Assembly (NCBI GenBank): GCA_037013685.1
Contig: CM072888.1
Span: 7,855,034 to 7,919,033 of the forward strand
DNA: 64,000 nucleotides
Direction: 5' to 3'
Source: Acridotheres tristis
Lineage: Eukaryota > Chordata > Aves > Passeriformes > Sturnidae
Position 1 is the stretch's first letter; the number at the start of each line of letters is the position of its first letter. The notes under the pieces were generated by a model. That model had not been told where the DNA came from. It searched no databases and saw nothing but the letters and a program-made list of their open reading frames with translations. Both the position numbers and the translations under genes were made by a program. Shown here piece by piece: positions 63,901 through 64,000 of the stretch.

Positions 63901-64000
63901 GGACTATTTTCATACCTTTCAAGGGGAAGTTCAGATGGTCTTTAAAATCTGTGACACTTTGGTAACTGAAGTGTAAAGCTGCAAAAGAGTTACCAAGGCA
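54901..64000. other. Unique sequence, no recognised gene
   Basis: Nine kilobases without a recognised exon or CR1 copy. Pyrimidine-rich parts lie at 57640-58140 and 58620-58760. A mid-GC patch at 60150-60440 is open in several frames on both strands (up to 138 codons at 60213-60629), as expected of a stop-poor patch. A short A run with G interruptions lies at 59101-59120. Nothing assignable is cut by the right edge. Confidence 0.55.
57760..57780 (+). repeat. (TTTC)n microsatellite
   Basis: About five TTTC units in a pyrimidine-rich region. It is short and likely of low variability. Confidence 0.85.

Noticed and set aside
1..64000. CRISPR arrays, operons, bacterial or phage genes
   Set aside because: No spaced identical repeats, no packed gene order and the CR1 content show vertebrate nuclear DNA.
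1..64000. Endogenous viral coding sequence other than the LTR-like block
   Set aside because: No gag, pol, env or other viral protein signature was recognised in any frame; the reverse transcriptase seen belongs to CR1.

Overview
This window looks like a gene-poor, AT-rich stretch of a bird nuclear genome, either intergenic DNA or the interior of a very large intron. The best evidence is five decayed copies of CR1, the LINE family that dominates bird and reptile genomes. Two of them still show recognisable ORF2 protein signatures and three show 3' ends typical of avian CR1. The window also holds one LTR-like block, homopolymer tracts, short tandem duplications and no operon-like packing. A bird, possibly a songbird, is an inference from the repeats; no host protein was available to fix the species.

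Layout. 1-1573: no recognised gene. 1574-2235: CR1 ORF2 endonuclease and linker relic (+). 2236-8111: AT-rich unique sequence with small repeats. 8112-8420: CR1 reverse transcriptase relic (-). 8421-14544: unique sequence with two mid-GC patches and T-rich runs. 14545-15136: probable old solo LTR with a TATA box. 16727-17055: CR1 3' end (+). 17056-44763: a 27.7 kb expanse without any confidently recognised repeat or exon, but with several blocks whose texture suggests conserved non-coding elements, a CTCF-like motif and the longest open frame of the window. 44764-45575: the best CR1 copy (-), covering the ORF2 C-terminus and 3' end. 49485-49873: CR1 3' fragment (-). 49874-64000: unique sequence with a possible 29-codon exon near 53.9 kb and a possible conserved block at 54.3-54.9 kb.

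I found no host protein-coding exon that I can name, no rRNA or tRNA gene, no CRISPR array and no CpG island. Nearly all open frames here are short, many start at non-ATG codons, and most are explained by chance or by CR1 remnants. I did not find a convincing new biological system. The most useful leads are the candidate exons at 53932-54018 and 40657-41004, the open frame at 29504-30226, and the candidate conserved elements. All need comparative alignment to judge.
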